From contig JBEQUE010000005.1 in NCBI GenBank assembly GCA_040349255.1, forward strand, positions 1 through 64,000: a stretch of DNA of 64,000 nucleotides, read 5' to 3'. Position numbers and translations under genes: made by a program. Position 1 is the first letter of the stretch. Each line of letters opens with the position of its first letter. Below are positions 40,961 to 49,215 of this stretch, in pieces. The notes under the pieces were generated by a model, which made no database searches, was not told the origin of the DNA, and saw only the letters and a program-made list of their open reading frames with translations. This stretch comes from DATMER01 sp040349255 (GTDB lineage Bacteria > Acidobacteriota > Thermoanaerobaculia > Multivoradales > UBA5704).

Positions 40961-42517
40961 TCACTTGCAGGTCTTACCGCCGGCAGGGCCCTTGCAGCTG
41001 TTCGAGCAGCACTGGCTGTTGGTGGTGCAGCTCGAGCCCGTGGCGCCGCAGCCGCCACCGCCGCCCGGGTTCAGGAAGGCGGCCAGGTTCGGGTACGACA
41101 CCGCGAACGCGCCGTCGACCGTCGCGTTGGCGGCGGCGTTGCAGACGTTGTTGACGTCGGTGCCGCAGGCGCCGTAGAGCTGGCCGACGATCTGGCCGGC
41201 GCTGTTGACGACCGGCGAGCCGGAGCTGCCACCCTCGGTGGCGCCCACGGTGTCACGGCTGTAGATGAAGTTGCCGCGGTTCAGCGTGCGGCAGGTTCCC
41301 TTGCTGGTATCGACCACGCCTTCGGAATAGGCCTGCGGAGAGCCCTTCGGGTGGCTGATGCGATAGAGGCCCAGGTTGTTGGTGTTGGCGACCGGCGTGC
41401 TCAGCCAGCCCAGGTAGGTGGTGATGCCGTCCGTCGACACCGGCGTGGACGCGAGTTGCACCAGGGTGTAGTCGGAGGTCGAGCCGCTCGCCTTGATCGT
41501 CGAGCCGACCGTGTCGCCGGCGTTGTTGTAGGGCTGCGTGCAGTTCGGGTTGCTGCAGGTGGTCTCGTAGTCGAAGTAGGTCTCCAGGCTGGCGGCCTCG
41601 CCGCTGGAGCTGATGCAGTGGTGGGCGGTCAGGAGGTAAGGGATCACCGTGGCGGTGACCGTGTCCGCGATCAGGCCGCCGGTGCAGATGTAGAACGAGG
41701 CGCCGGACTGGAACAGGAGGCCGGCGATCGCGTCCTTGGCGGTGGCGACCACGGGGCTCGACTGGCAGGCCGCGTTGACCACGCAGTTGGCGTTGGTCGC
41801 GCAAAGGTTGCTGGCCTGGCCGATGAGACCCTTCATGCCGTCGTCGAAGAAGCCCTTCTCGCCGTAGCGCGGTGCCACGAAGCGCTCACCCATCACGCCG
41901 ACCTCGGCGATCGTCATGCGCGGAGCGCTATCGGCATCGGCCGGCGAGTGGACCTGGACCAGGAGCTCCTGGCCGAAGACCGTGTTGGTGTGGACCTCGC
42001 CATTGCCAAGCGGGCCGCGGCCCGTGTACGGACCGAACGCCTGGCCAGCCAGGTTGTAGACGTACATCTCGGCACCGGCCGGCAGGTCGACGCCCGTCAG
42101 GTGCAGGCGCAGAGCGGTGGCGCCGGCGACCTTCACCGAGGCCGTCCAGACGAAGCCGCCGTCATTCGTGGCGCGGGTGGCGCCGACGTTCGCCCGGGTG
42201 AAGTCGACCGCGACGCCGACCGGCTTGGCCACGCCGACGAAGTACTTCTGCTCGACATTGCCCGTCTCGTTGATCCGGTGGCGCTCGGCGTTCGTGAGCT
42301 CGACCATGACCGGAGCCTTCTGCGCCTGCGCGACCCGGCCGGCGGCCAGGTGCTGCTGGAGTGCCCTCATCTCTTCGGCGCGGGCGCCGGGGTCCCGCGG
42401 TGTGCCCACCGTCTCCGGGCTCGCCTGAGCGCCGAAAATGGCGTCGAGCGAGGCGGCGGATCCGGGAAGCGCCGACATGCACAGGGCGATCGCTGCACAA
42501 CAGACCATTCTCTTCAT
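40961..42517 (-). CDS. Secreted trypsin-like (lysyl endopeptidase-type) protease with cystine-knot-like tail
   Basis: A 518-residue protein from the ATG at 42517 (AAGGAG 5 nt upstream), with a signal peptide ending near GSAAS. The chymotrypsin-fold triad is readable: LLTAHHCIS (His about 300), SDYTLVQL (Asp about 349) and EGGSSGSPVV (Ser about 432). A propeptide-like beta domain of about 200 residues precedes it. The protease ends near residue 483; a Gly linker then leads to a tail with cysteines spaced C-x6-C-x5-CC-x3-C-x8-C, the pattern of inhibitor cystine knots. The tail may anchor or stabilise the enzyme outside the cell. Lys specificity is inferred from family resemblance only. Confidence 0.85.
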   Translation of the reverse strand: MKRMVCCAAIALCMSALPGSAASLDAIFGAQASPETVGTPRDPGARAEEMRALQQHLAAGRVAQAQKAPVMVELTNAERHRINETGNVEQKYFVGVAKPVGVAVDFTRANVGATRATNDGGFVWTASVKVAGATALRLHLTGVDLPAGAEMYVYNLAGQAFGPYTGRGPLGNGEVHTNTVFGQELLVQVHSPADADSAPRMTIAEVGVMGERFVAPRYGEKGFFDDGMKGLIGQASNLCATNANCVVNAACQSSPVVATAKDAIAGLLFQSGASFYICTGGLIADTVTATVIPYLLTAHHCISSSGEAASLETYFDYETTCSNPNCTQPYNNAGDTVGSTIKASGSTSDYTLVQLASTPVSTDGITTYLGWLSTPVANTNNLGLYRISHPKGSPQAYSEGVVDTSKGTCRTLNRGNFIYSRDTVGATEGGSSGSPVVNSAGQIVGQLYGACGTDVNNVCNAAANATVDGAFAVSYPNLAAFLNPGGGGGCGATGSSCTTNSQCCSNSCKGPAGGKTCK

Positions 42518-42680
42518 GAATTCTCCTTGTCCCCCGATGCGAGGAATCACTGTCCGATCCGACTTCTCCGAATGGACGGCCAGCCCCAGCGCAATGAGCG
42601 TGCCCGCAGGACCCGCTTTGAGCACGAAAAATGAAACCCCTTTAAAACAAAGGCTTTTTGAATATGGAAACCTCATCCGC

Positions 42681-42697
42681 CCCGGATCAAGTCCGGG
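42681..42697. repeat. Palindrome in the res upstream region
   Basis: CCCGGA-tcaag-TCCGGG, a 6-bp perfect dyad with a 5-bp spacer, lies in the 320-bp gene-free stretch between the protease and res genes. Its partner hairpin follows at 42720. Apart from these two and an AT-rich patch near 42640-42665, I see nothing else in 42518-42837. Confidence 0.5.
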
Positions 42698-42719
42698 TCA
42701 AGTCCTGCGCAGGGCTCAG

Positions 42720-42745
42720 CTTCTGACCCGGGAAATGGTCAGAAG
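42720..42745. repeat. Perfect 9-bp inverted repeat upstream of res
   Basis: CTTCTGACC (42720-42728) and GGTCAGAAG (42737-42745) form a perfect dyad around 8 bp, followed by TTGACC. It lies about 95 bp before the res start codon and could be an operator for the restriction-modification operon or a repeat relic. No controller gene is adjacent. Confidence 0.5.
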
Positions 42746-42837
42746 TTGACCCGCTCGCTCCGTCGATCCGCCCCTGCTCCCGGAGCCGGACTCCGGAGGC
42801 CGCCGCCTCCCGCTCATGCTAGGCTCCGTGCTCCGAC

Positions 42838-45561
42838 ATGGCCCTGCACCCCGGATTTCCCTCTTCACCCTACGACCTGCTGATCCCCGAGCACCGCTGG
42901 TTTCCGGCCGCCGAGGAGCTCCGGGCGACCGCCTACGAGAAGCTCCTGCCGCCGCTCGTGGCCCGGATCCGGACGGAGGTCGCGTCCTGGCGCGCCGCCG
43001 GGTACGCCGGCGCGTCCGCGACCTCGCGCGCCCTGCTCGCCTGGTGGTTCGAGCGCGAGCACCGGACCGAAGGGCCCGGAGGCGCGCAGAGCCTGTTCCG
43101 CTACTACTTCGCGCAGCGCGAGGCGGTCGAGACGGTCGTCTGGCTCCACGACGTCCGCGGCGTGCGCGACAGGTTCGACCTCCTGCGCTTCGACGCCTCG
43201 GGCGCCGTCTCCACCGGGATGTTCGACGAGGAGTGGCCGCGCTACGTCGTCAAGATGGCCACGGGCGCGGGCAAGACCAAGGTCCTCGCGCTGCTCCTCG
43301 CCTGGAGCTACTTCCACCGGCTCTACGAGCCCGCCTCGACGCTGGCCCGGAACTTCCTCGTCATCGCGCCGAACATCATTGTCCTCGACCGCCTGCGCAC
43401 CGACTTCGACGGCCTGCGGATCTTCTTCCGCGACCCCGTTCTGCCGCCGAACGGCTACGAGGGCAGGAGCTGGAGCGAAGACTTCCAGGTGGCGCTCCAC
43501 CTGCAGGACGACGCGCGGGTGCTCCGGCCGACCGGCAATCTCTTCCTGACCAACATCCACCGCGTCTTCCTCGGCGACACCGCCGAGCCTTCGCCCGAGG
43601 ACGACGACCTGCGCGACTACTTCCTCGCCCCGTTCGGACCGAAACCCGTCGGCAAGACCTCCGACAGCCGGACCGACCTCGGCGAGATCGTCCGCGAGAT
43701 CGACGAGCTGGCGATCTTCAACGACGAGGCCCATCACATCCACGACGCCCGGCTCGCCTGGTTCCGGAGCCTCCAGGACATCCATCACCGCATGCTCCAG
43801 CGCGGCCGCTCCCTGTCGCTGCAGCTCGACCTGACGGCCACGCCGCGGCACGACAACGGCGCGATCTTCGTCCAGACCGTCTCCGACTACCCGCTGGTCG
43901 AAGCCATCCACCAGAACGTCGTGAAACACCCCGTACTGCCGGACGGCCCGAGCCGGGCGCGGCTCCACGAGCGGAAGAGCGCCATCTTCACCGAACGGTA
44001 CGCCGACTACCTCGCTCTCGGCGTCGAGGAATGGCGCAAGAGTTACGCCGAGCACGAGGCGCTCGGGAAGAAGGCGGTCCTCTTCGTGATGGTCGACGAC
44101 ACCCGCAACTGCGACGAGGTCGGCGCCTACCTGGAACGGATCTGCCCCGAGCTCCAGGAAGCCGTCCTGGTCATTCACACCAAAAACAACGGCGAGATCT
44201 CCGAGTCCGCCTCCGGCAAGAGCGTCGAGGAGCTGGACAGGCTCCGGCGAGCGGCCCATCAGATCGATACCTGGCAGAGCCCGTACAGGGCCATCGTGTC
44301 GGTGCTCGTGCTTAAGGAAGGCTGGGACGTCCGCAACGTGACCACCATCGTGGGGCTCCGGGCCTACAGCTCGAAGAGCAAGATCCTCCCGGAGCAGACC
44401 CTGGGCCGCGGGCTCCGGCGGATGTACTTCGGCAGCGGGGCCCCGGAGACCGTCTCGGTCCTCGGCACGCCCGCGTTCATGGATTTCGTCGAATCCATCC
44501 AGACCGAGGGCGTGGTCTTCGAACGCGTGCCGATGGGCCCGGGGGCCGACCGGGCGGAGTCCCTGATCGTCGAGATCGATCCCGACAAGACAAAGGATTT
44601 CGAAGCGCTCGACATCTTCCTGCCCCGCCTGACCCGCCGCTACCATCGCGCGTTCAAGGATCTCGATGCCCTGGACCCGGCGGACCTGGGCAATCCCCGG
44701 CTGGCCTTGAAGCCGTTCCGGCCCGAGGAGACGCGGGAGATCGTGTTCAGGACCATGCTCGAAGGAGAGGTCCATCACACCCTCCGCCTGGAAGGCTCCG
44801 GGCCGGCGGACTACCGCTCGGTGGTCGCCTTCTTCGCCCGGCAACTGCTGCGGGAGATGCGGCTCGTCGGCGGCTACGACGCGCTCTACGGCCAGGTGAA
44901 GCGCTTCCTGCGCGACCACCTGTTCGAGGGCGGGCCCGCCGACCTCGAGGACCCGGTCGTGCTGCGGAACCTGTCCGAGCCCGAGCCGGGCAAGATCCTC
45001 TTAGACGCCTTCCGGAAAGCGATCAACGCGCTCACGCTGGAGGAGCGCGGCAGCGCCGCGGTCGAGGACTGGATCCGGGTCCGCGACACCCGCCCGTTCC
45101 GCACCGAGCCGCGGCCGTATCTCGTCCCGCGAAGGTCGCTCTTCACGAAGATCGTCGGCGAGCCGCGCGCCGGCGGGCTGGAGCTCGAATTCGCCGCCTT
45201 CCTCGACCGCGCGCCCGGCGTGGCGGCCTTCGCCAAGAACTATTTCGCGGTCGGCTTCCAGCTCGACTACGTCAAGGCAAACGGCGACCTGTCGAGCTAC
45301 GTGCCGGACTTCCTGGTCAGGACCGAGGACGGGACGGTCTTCGTGATCGAGACCAAGGGCCGCGAGGAGATCGATCTGCCTCCGAAGATGAGGCGCCTGC
45401 GCCAGTGGTGCGCCGACGCCACTGGGGCCAGCCGGGCTGCCGGTGGCCCGGACTATCGCTTCGTCTACGTCGACCAGGCCGGCTTCCAGTCGCATCGGCC
45501 CGCGACCTTCGCCGGCCTGGTCGAAACCTTTCGGGAGTACCAGGGGGAGTACCAGGAATGA
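42838..45561 (+). CDS. res: Type III restriction enzyme Res-like helicase-nuclease
   Basis: A 907-residue protein. Helicase motif I is VVKMATGAGKTKVLAL (residues about 137-152), motif II is IFNDEAHHIHD (DEAH), motif III is LDLTATP, and motif VI is LPEQTLGRGLRRMYFG. The C-terminal PD-(D/E)xK nuclease is visible as SYVPDFLVRTEDG with FVIETKGREEI. This layout matches Res subunits of type III systems (and the related BPTD_3080 family). It cuts DNA when its MTase partner finds unmethylated sites. The stop overlaps the mod start by 4 bp (ATGA). Gene order is res-mod, the reverse of the usual mod-res. Upstream lies a 320-bp gene-free stretch with two palindromes. Confidence 0.92.
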   Translation: MALHPGFPSSPYDLLIPEHRWFPAAEELRATAYEKLLPPLVARIRTEVASWRAAGYAGASATSRALLAWWFEREHRTEGPGGAQSLFRYYFAQREAVETVVWLHDVRGVRDRFDLLRFDASGAVSTGMFDEEWPRYVVKMATGAGKTKVLALLLAWSYFHRLYEPASTLARNFLVIAPNIIVLDRLRTDFDGLRIFFRDPVLPPNGYEGRSWSEDFQVALHLQDDARVLRPTGNLFLTNIHRVFLGDTAEPSPEDDDLRDYFLAPFGPKPVGKTSDSRTDLGEIVREIDELAIFNDEAHHIHDARLAWFRSLQDIHHRMLQRGRSLSLQLDLTATPRHDNGAIFVQTVSDYPLVEAIHQNVVKHPVLPDGPSRARLHERKSAIFTERYADYLALGVEEWRKSYAEHEALGKKAVLFVMVDDTRNCDEVGAYLERICPELQEAVLVIHTKNNGEISESASGKSVEELDRLRRAAHQIDTWQSPYRAIVSVLVLKEGWDVRNVTTIVGLRAYSSKSKILPEQTLGRGLRRMYFGSGAPETVSVLGTPAFMDFVESIQTEGVVFERVPMGPGADRAESLIVEIDPDKTKDFEALDIFLPRLTRRYHRAFKDLDALDPADLGNPRLALKPFRPEETREIVFRTMLEGEVHHTLRLEGSGPADYRSVVAFFARQLLREMRLVGGYDALYGQVKRFLRDHLFEGGPADLEDPVVLRNLSEPEPGKILLDAFRKAINALTLEERGSAAVEDWIRVRDTRPFRTEPRPYLVPRRSLFTKIVGEPRAGGLELEFAAFLDRAPGVAAFAKNYFAVGFQLDYVKANGDLSSYVPDFLVRTEDGTVFVIETKGREEIDLPPKMRRLRQWCADATGASRAAGGPDYRFVYVDQAGFQSHRPATFAGLVETFREYQGEYQE

Positions 45562-47675
45562 CCCGCCCGCGAGCCCCGAAGCACCACGACGCGCTCTCCG
45601 ACGCCGAGAAGCGCGACCTGATCGAGCTGATCCAGCAGGGCAAGCCGCTGCCCGAGCGGTACCGCTTCCTGCTCTTCGAGGACAAGCGCGAGGTGGAGCT
45701 GGTCTGGAACGGCAAGACGCGGGACGTCTGCACGACCGTGCTCCCCTTCCAGAGCCTGGAGCACGTGGACGAGCCGCGCGAGGAGACGCGGGCGCAGCAG
45801 GAGCTTTTCGATTCCCGCGGGCGGCAGCTCGCGGGCTGGACCAACAAGCTGATCTGGGGCGACAACCGGCTGATCCTCTCGTCTCTGAAGAGCGGACCCC
45901 TGCGCGAGCAGATCGAGGAGGCCGGCGGCCTCAAGCTCATCTACATCGATCCGCCCTTCGACGTCGGCGCCGACTTCTCCATGGACATCGAGATCGGCGG
46001 CGAGACCTTTCACAAGGAGCCCAACCTCCTCGAGCAGATCGCCTACCGCGACACCTGGGGCCGCGGCGCCGACAGCTTCATCAGCATGATCTCGGAGCGC
46101 CTGATCCTCATGCGGGACCTGCTGGCCGACGACGGCACTATCTTCGTGCACTGCGACTGGCGCGTGAGCGGCTACCTGCGCCTGGTGCTCGACGAGATCT
46201 TCGGCCGTGAGTCCCTCCGCAACCACATCCTGTGGCTTTACAGCGGAGGGGGCATCCCGACCACGGAGATGCCGAAGAAGCACGACGACATCTTCTGGTA
46301 TTCGAAAGGCGACCGCTGGCAGTACAACCCGGTCTACAGGAATTACTCCGAGGGGACGATGCAGCGCGGCCGGACCGCCGTCAAGGGAGAGAACGCGGCG
46401 CTCCGGAGCGAAGGCACGCCGATCAACAACTGGTGGCCCGACGTCAAGAAGATCACCAGCCCCACCGATCCGGAAAAGCTTTACTATCCGACCCAGAAAT
46501 CCGAGGAGCTGCTCGAGCGCGTGATCACGCTCGCCAGCCGGAAGGGCGACCTGGTCGCCGACTTCTTCTGCGGCTCCGGCACCACCGCGGCCGTGGCAGA
46601 AAAGCTGGGGCGCAAGTGGATCGCCGTCGATCTCGGGAAGTTCGCCGTCCACACCACGCGCAAGCGGCTGATCGGCGTGCAGCGGGAGCTCAAGGAGCAG
46701 GGCAAGCCGTTCCGGGCGTTCGAGGTGCTGAACCTGGGACGGTACGAGCGCCAGGCCTATCTCCACGTCGGCGGACGTCTCACGCCGGAGCAGCGCGAGC
46801 AGGCGCTGGCGGCGAAGGAACGCGAGTTCCGCGAGCTGATCCTGCGGGCCTACAAGGCGCAGCCGCTCGAAGAGGCCTCGTTCTTCCACGGCCGGACCGC
46901 GGGGCGGCTCGTCGTCGTCGGCCCGATCAACCTCCCCGTCGGCCGCCTGTTCGTCGAGGAGGTCATCACCGAGTGCCGCAAGCGCGGCGCCACGCGGGTG
47001 GATCTGCTCGCCTTCGAGTTCGAAATGGGACTCTTTCCCGCGGTCCTCCAGGAGGCGCGGCAGAAGGGCATCGATCTCACCCCCAGGTACATTCCGGCGG
47101 AGGTCTTCGACAAGCGCGCCGTGGACCGGGGCCAGGTCGTCTTCTTCGACATCTCCTTCATCGAAGCGACGCCGCGCCACGACTCCCGGAACCGGTTCGC
47201 CCTCAAGATCGAGCTGACCGACTTCTCCGTTCACTACAACCAGGGCCAGGCCGAGGACCTCGTCAAGGCCATCCGGGAAGGTAAAAACGACGTCCTCTGC
47301 GAGCAGGGCCAGCTCGTCAAGGTGACGAAGGACCGGAACGGAGTCGTCGCGCGCGAGGTGCTGACCCGGACATGGACCGACTGGATCGACTACTGGGCCG
47401 TGGACTTCAACTACGAGAGCCGCAAGGAGATCATCCGGGTGCCCAGAGGCCAGGGCCAGGACGACTCCGGAAACGCCGAGCTCGAGGACCGCTGGACCGG
47501 CGGCTACCTCTTCGAGAACGAATGGCAGAGCTTCCGCACGCGGAAGAACCGCGAGCTCGAGCTCCTCACCGCCCGGCATCTCTACGACCGGCCCGGCCGC
47601 TACACCGTGGCCGTCAAGGTGATCGACATCTTCGGCAACGACACCATGACCCTCGTGCCGGTCAACATCGGCTGA
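45558..47675 (+). CDS. mod: Type III DNA methyltransferase Mod (N6-adenine or N4-cytosine)
   Basis: A 705-residue protein. I chose the ATG at 45558, which overlaps the res stop (ATGA), over longer frames starting inside res. Motif IV is LIYIDPPFDVGA (DPPF, residues 131-134) and precedes the SAM-binding motif I ADFFCGSGTTAA (335-346), the beta-class order of type III Mod subunits. A large central/C-terminal part (residues about 400-700) is likely to hold target recognition. It methylates one strand of an asymmetric site and guides Res. The array of 20-bp units starts 15 bp after its stop codon. No simple-sequence tract for phase variation is visible in the frame. Confidence 0.92.
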   Translation: MTRPRAPKHHDALSDAEKRDLIELIQQGKPLPERYRFLLFEDKREVELVWNGKTRDVCTTVLPFQSLEHVDEPREETRAQQELFDSRGRQLAGWTNKLIWGDNRLILSSLKSGPLREQIEEAGGLKLIYIDPPFDVGADFSMDIEIGGETFHKEPNLLEQIAYRDTWGRGADSFISMISERLILMRDLLADDGTIFVHCDWRVSGYLRLVLDEIFGRESLRNHILWLYSGGGIPTTEMPKKHDDIFWYSKGDRWQYNPVYRNYSEGTMQRGRTAVKGENAALRSEGTPINNWWPDVKKITSPTDPEKLYYPTQKSEELLERVITLASRKGDLVADFFCGSGTTAAVAEKLGRKWIAVDLGKFAVHTTRKRLIGVQRELKEQGKPFRAFEVLNLGRYERQAYLHVGGRLTPEQREQALAAKEREFRELILRAYKAQPLEEASFFHGRTAGRLVVVGPINLPVGRLFVEEVITECRKRGATRVDLLAFEFEMGLFPAVLQEARQKGIDLTPRYIPAEVFDKRAVDRGQVVFFDISFIEATPRHDSRNRFALKIELTDFSVHYNQGQAEDLVKAIREGKNDVLCEQGQLVKVTKDRNGVVAREVLTRTWTDWIDYWAVDFNYESRKEIIRVPRGQGQDDSGNAELEDRWTGGYLFENEWQSFRTRKNRELELLTARHLYDRPGRYTVAVKVIDIFGNDTMTLVPVNIG

Positions 47676-47690
47676 ACAAGGGCTTCTCCA

Positions 47691-48123
47691 CCACAACGTT
47701 GCCTCGTTCACCGCAACGTCGGCTTCTCCACCGCAACTCAAGCTTACGTTGCGGTGAAGAAGGTGAAGTTGCGGCAACTCAAAACGTATTCACCGCAACC
47801 CGGGCTTGTTCACCGCAACCTAACGATACTTTGCCGCAACGTCGCTTTCTTCACCGCAACCTTACTCCATTTTGCCGCAAACTGGAGATATTCACCGCAA
47901 CGTCGTCTTCTTCACCGCAATTCAAGCTTCTCTGCTGCAACTCAAGGCGAAATTGCCGCAACGTCTCCTTGTTCACCGCAACGTCATGTTCTTCACCGCA
48001 ACGCCGGCTTCTCTGCCGCAACGCCGCCTTGTCTGCCGCAACCTGCTCCCAGGTTGCGGCAAAACCCGGAGATGCGGCGAGTCGCCTCGGTTTCTGCCGC
48101 AACTTGCGGAGATTTGCCGCAAC
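47691..48123. repeat. Array 2: degenerate 20-bp units, core TTCACCGCAAC
   Basis: CCGCAAC-type cores begin at 47691, 47711, 47731, 47793, 47813, 47834, 47854, 47875, 47895, 47915, 47935, 47956, 47976, 47996, 48016, 48036, 48097 and 48117. Spacing is 20 or 21 bp, with two gaps of about three periods. In the first gap two inverted copies (GTTGCGG at 47748 and 47768) stand 20 bp apart; another inverted copy is near 48052. Two core subtypes occur, TTCACCGCAAC and TYTGCCGCAAC, partly in pairs. The roughly 9 bp between cores vary. The period is not a multiple of three, so frames across it are not genes. It fills the gap between mod and the small gene at 48143. Confidence 0.9.
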
Positions 48124-48142
48124 CTCATGATATCCTCCCTGC

Positions 48143-48649
48143 ATGAGCTCGAAGCTGTCGGTGGAGCAGATCCTGGCGAACCTGTCGCAGCGCGCGGCCC
48201 TTCATCGCAACAAGGAAGCCTTCCACGCACAGCAGGAGATCCATCACCGGGAGCAACGGGCGCTCCATGCCGCCGAGCTCGCCAAGGTGGAGCAAAGCCT
48301 GGAGGCCCTTCAGGCCGTCGTGCCGTCCGCGATCGAGCTCGCCGCTCCGGTCCGGACCTCGCCGGCTCCGGCGATCTCGCAGGTAGCCCTGCCGGCCGAG
48401 GGACGCCTGATGGTCAGCCGGTTGCTGCGGCAGATCGCCCTGAGCCCCGACCTGGCCGAGCCGTTCGGCCCGACCTCGCTGGTCGCGGCGGCCAATCGCG
48501 CCTTTGCGGACCGCCTGCCCCGGCCGGTCGGACCGAGGACGGCTTCGGACGTGCTGCGCCGCATGCTCGCCGCCGGCGAGATCCAGCTCGCCCGCGACGG
48601 CAAGGCGTTTCACGAAGCCCTGTACGTCCGGAGGCCCGGGAAGGGCTGA
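48143..48649 (+). CDS. Uncharacterised coiled-coil protein with helical C-terminal domain
   Basis: A 168-residue protein starting MSSKLSVEQILANLSQRAAL 20 bp after the last array unit. Residues 20-46 form a striking heptad pattern with a His in every seventh place (His21, 28, 35, 42), predicted as coiled coil. A Pro/Ala linker follows (about 65-85), then a compact helical domain (GRLMVSRLLRQIALSPDLAE, TASDVLRRMLAAGEIQLARD) that could be a winged-helix DNA-binding fold. There is no Shine-Dalgarno before the ATG. Codons 20-23 (CTTCATCGCAAC) match the array core at all but one base. The position after the RM operon and array makes it a candidate partner of both. No named family is known to me. 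Confidence 0.7.
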   Translation: MSSKLSVEQILANLSQRAALHRNKEAFHAQQEIHHREQRALHAAELAKVEQSLEALQAVVPSAIELAAPVRTSPAPAISQVALPAEGRLMVSRLLRQIALSPDLAEPFGPTSLVAAANRAFADRLPRPVGPRTASDVLRRMLAAGEIQLARDGKAFHEALYVRRPGKG

Positions 48650-48651
48650 TC

Positions 48652-49215
48652 CTACCCCGCTGCCTCGTAGGCCTGCCGGATCCAGGCGACGAGCTCCGGA
48701 TCGACCTCGGCGGCGTCGGCGACGTTCACCTTGTACTGGCACATGCCTCCGGCAGGCATGGCCAGGAGGCGCGGCGTCGCTTCGGCCCCTTTCATGTTCA
48801 GCCCCACTTCGACGCGCGTCTTCGTGGCCGGGCCGATCATGGCGAACTGCTTCTTGCGCCGCAGGCTGACATAGCCCTTCTTGGGAGCGATCTCGAACGG
48901 TCCGAAGGCGTCGATGGCGGCCATGAGCCGGTCATGGATCGGCCGCAGGCCGGCCTTGCCGCCCGAGTAGATCTCGTCCAGGACGTCTCCGGAAGCCGCC
49001 GGCGCCGGGGCGCCTTCGGCAGCCTTCAGATACCTCTGCGTGAGAGTATTGGCATCCCCATGCCCCAGGCCGAGACTGCTCTTGAGCCAGTCGCGGATCT
49101 CGCCATGCTTCTGGAGGCCGCTCTCACGAACCAGGCTGAAAAGCTCGTCCAGGGACTTGCCGGTCTTTGCCTGGATGTTCCTGAGTTGGGTCTCAAACGC
49201 CTTGTCTACGTCCAT
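48652..49215 (-). CDS. DUF4287/DUF5655-type protein
   Basis: A 187-residue cytoplasmic protein from the ATG at 49215 (MDVDKAFETQLRNIQAKTGK). The N-terminal TGKSLDELFSLVRESGLQKH with WLKSSLGLGHGDANTL is the pattern of the DUF4287 domain; the C-terminal half (YSGGKAGLRPIHDRLMAAID and KKGYVSLRRKKQFAMIGPAT) matches DUF5655. Such proteins are common in soil bacteria and are uncharacterised. It is convergent with the coiled-coil gene (only 2 bp between stops). Its 5' end overlaps the upstream gene by 23 bp, suggesting translational coupling with it. Confidence 0.8.
   Translation of the reverse strand: MDVDKAFETQLRNIQAKTGKSLDELFSLVRESGLQKHGEIRDWLKSSLGLGHGDANTLTQRYLKAAEGAPAPAASGDVLDEIYSGGKAGLRPIHDRLMAAIDAFGPFEIAPKKGYVSLRRKKQFAMIGPATKTRVEVGLNMKGAEATPRLLAMPAGGMCQYKVNVADAAEVDPELVAWIRQAYEAAG

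Noticed and set aside
47690..48125. CRISPR or TIGR-type guide array
   Set aside because: Too short and too degenerate for CRISPR. The short core/short variable layout recalls TIGR arrays, but the composite period seems different from what I remember and no Nop-domain Tas protein is encoded nearby, so I do not call it one.
47754..48146. 130-codon frame across array 2, and the 484-codon frame from 47872
   Set aside because: Both are by-products of the stop-poor repeat and of the antisense strand of later genes. Their translations are compositionally odd and lack ribosome-binding sites.
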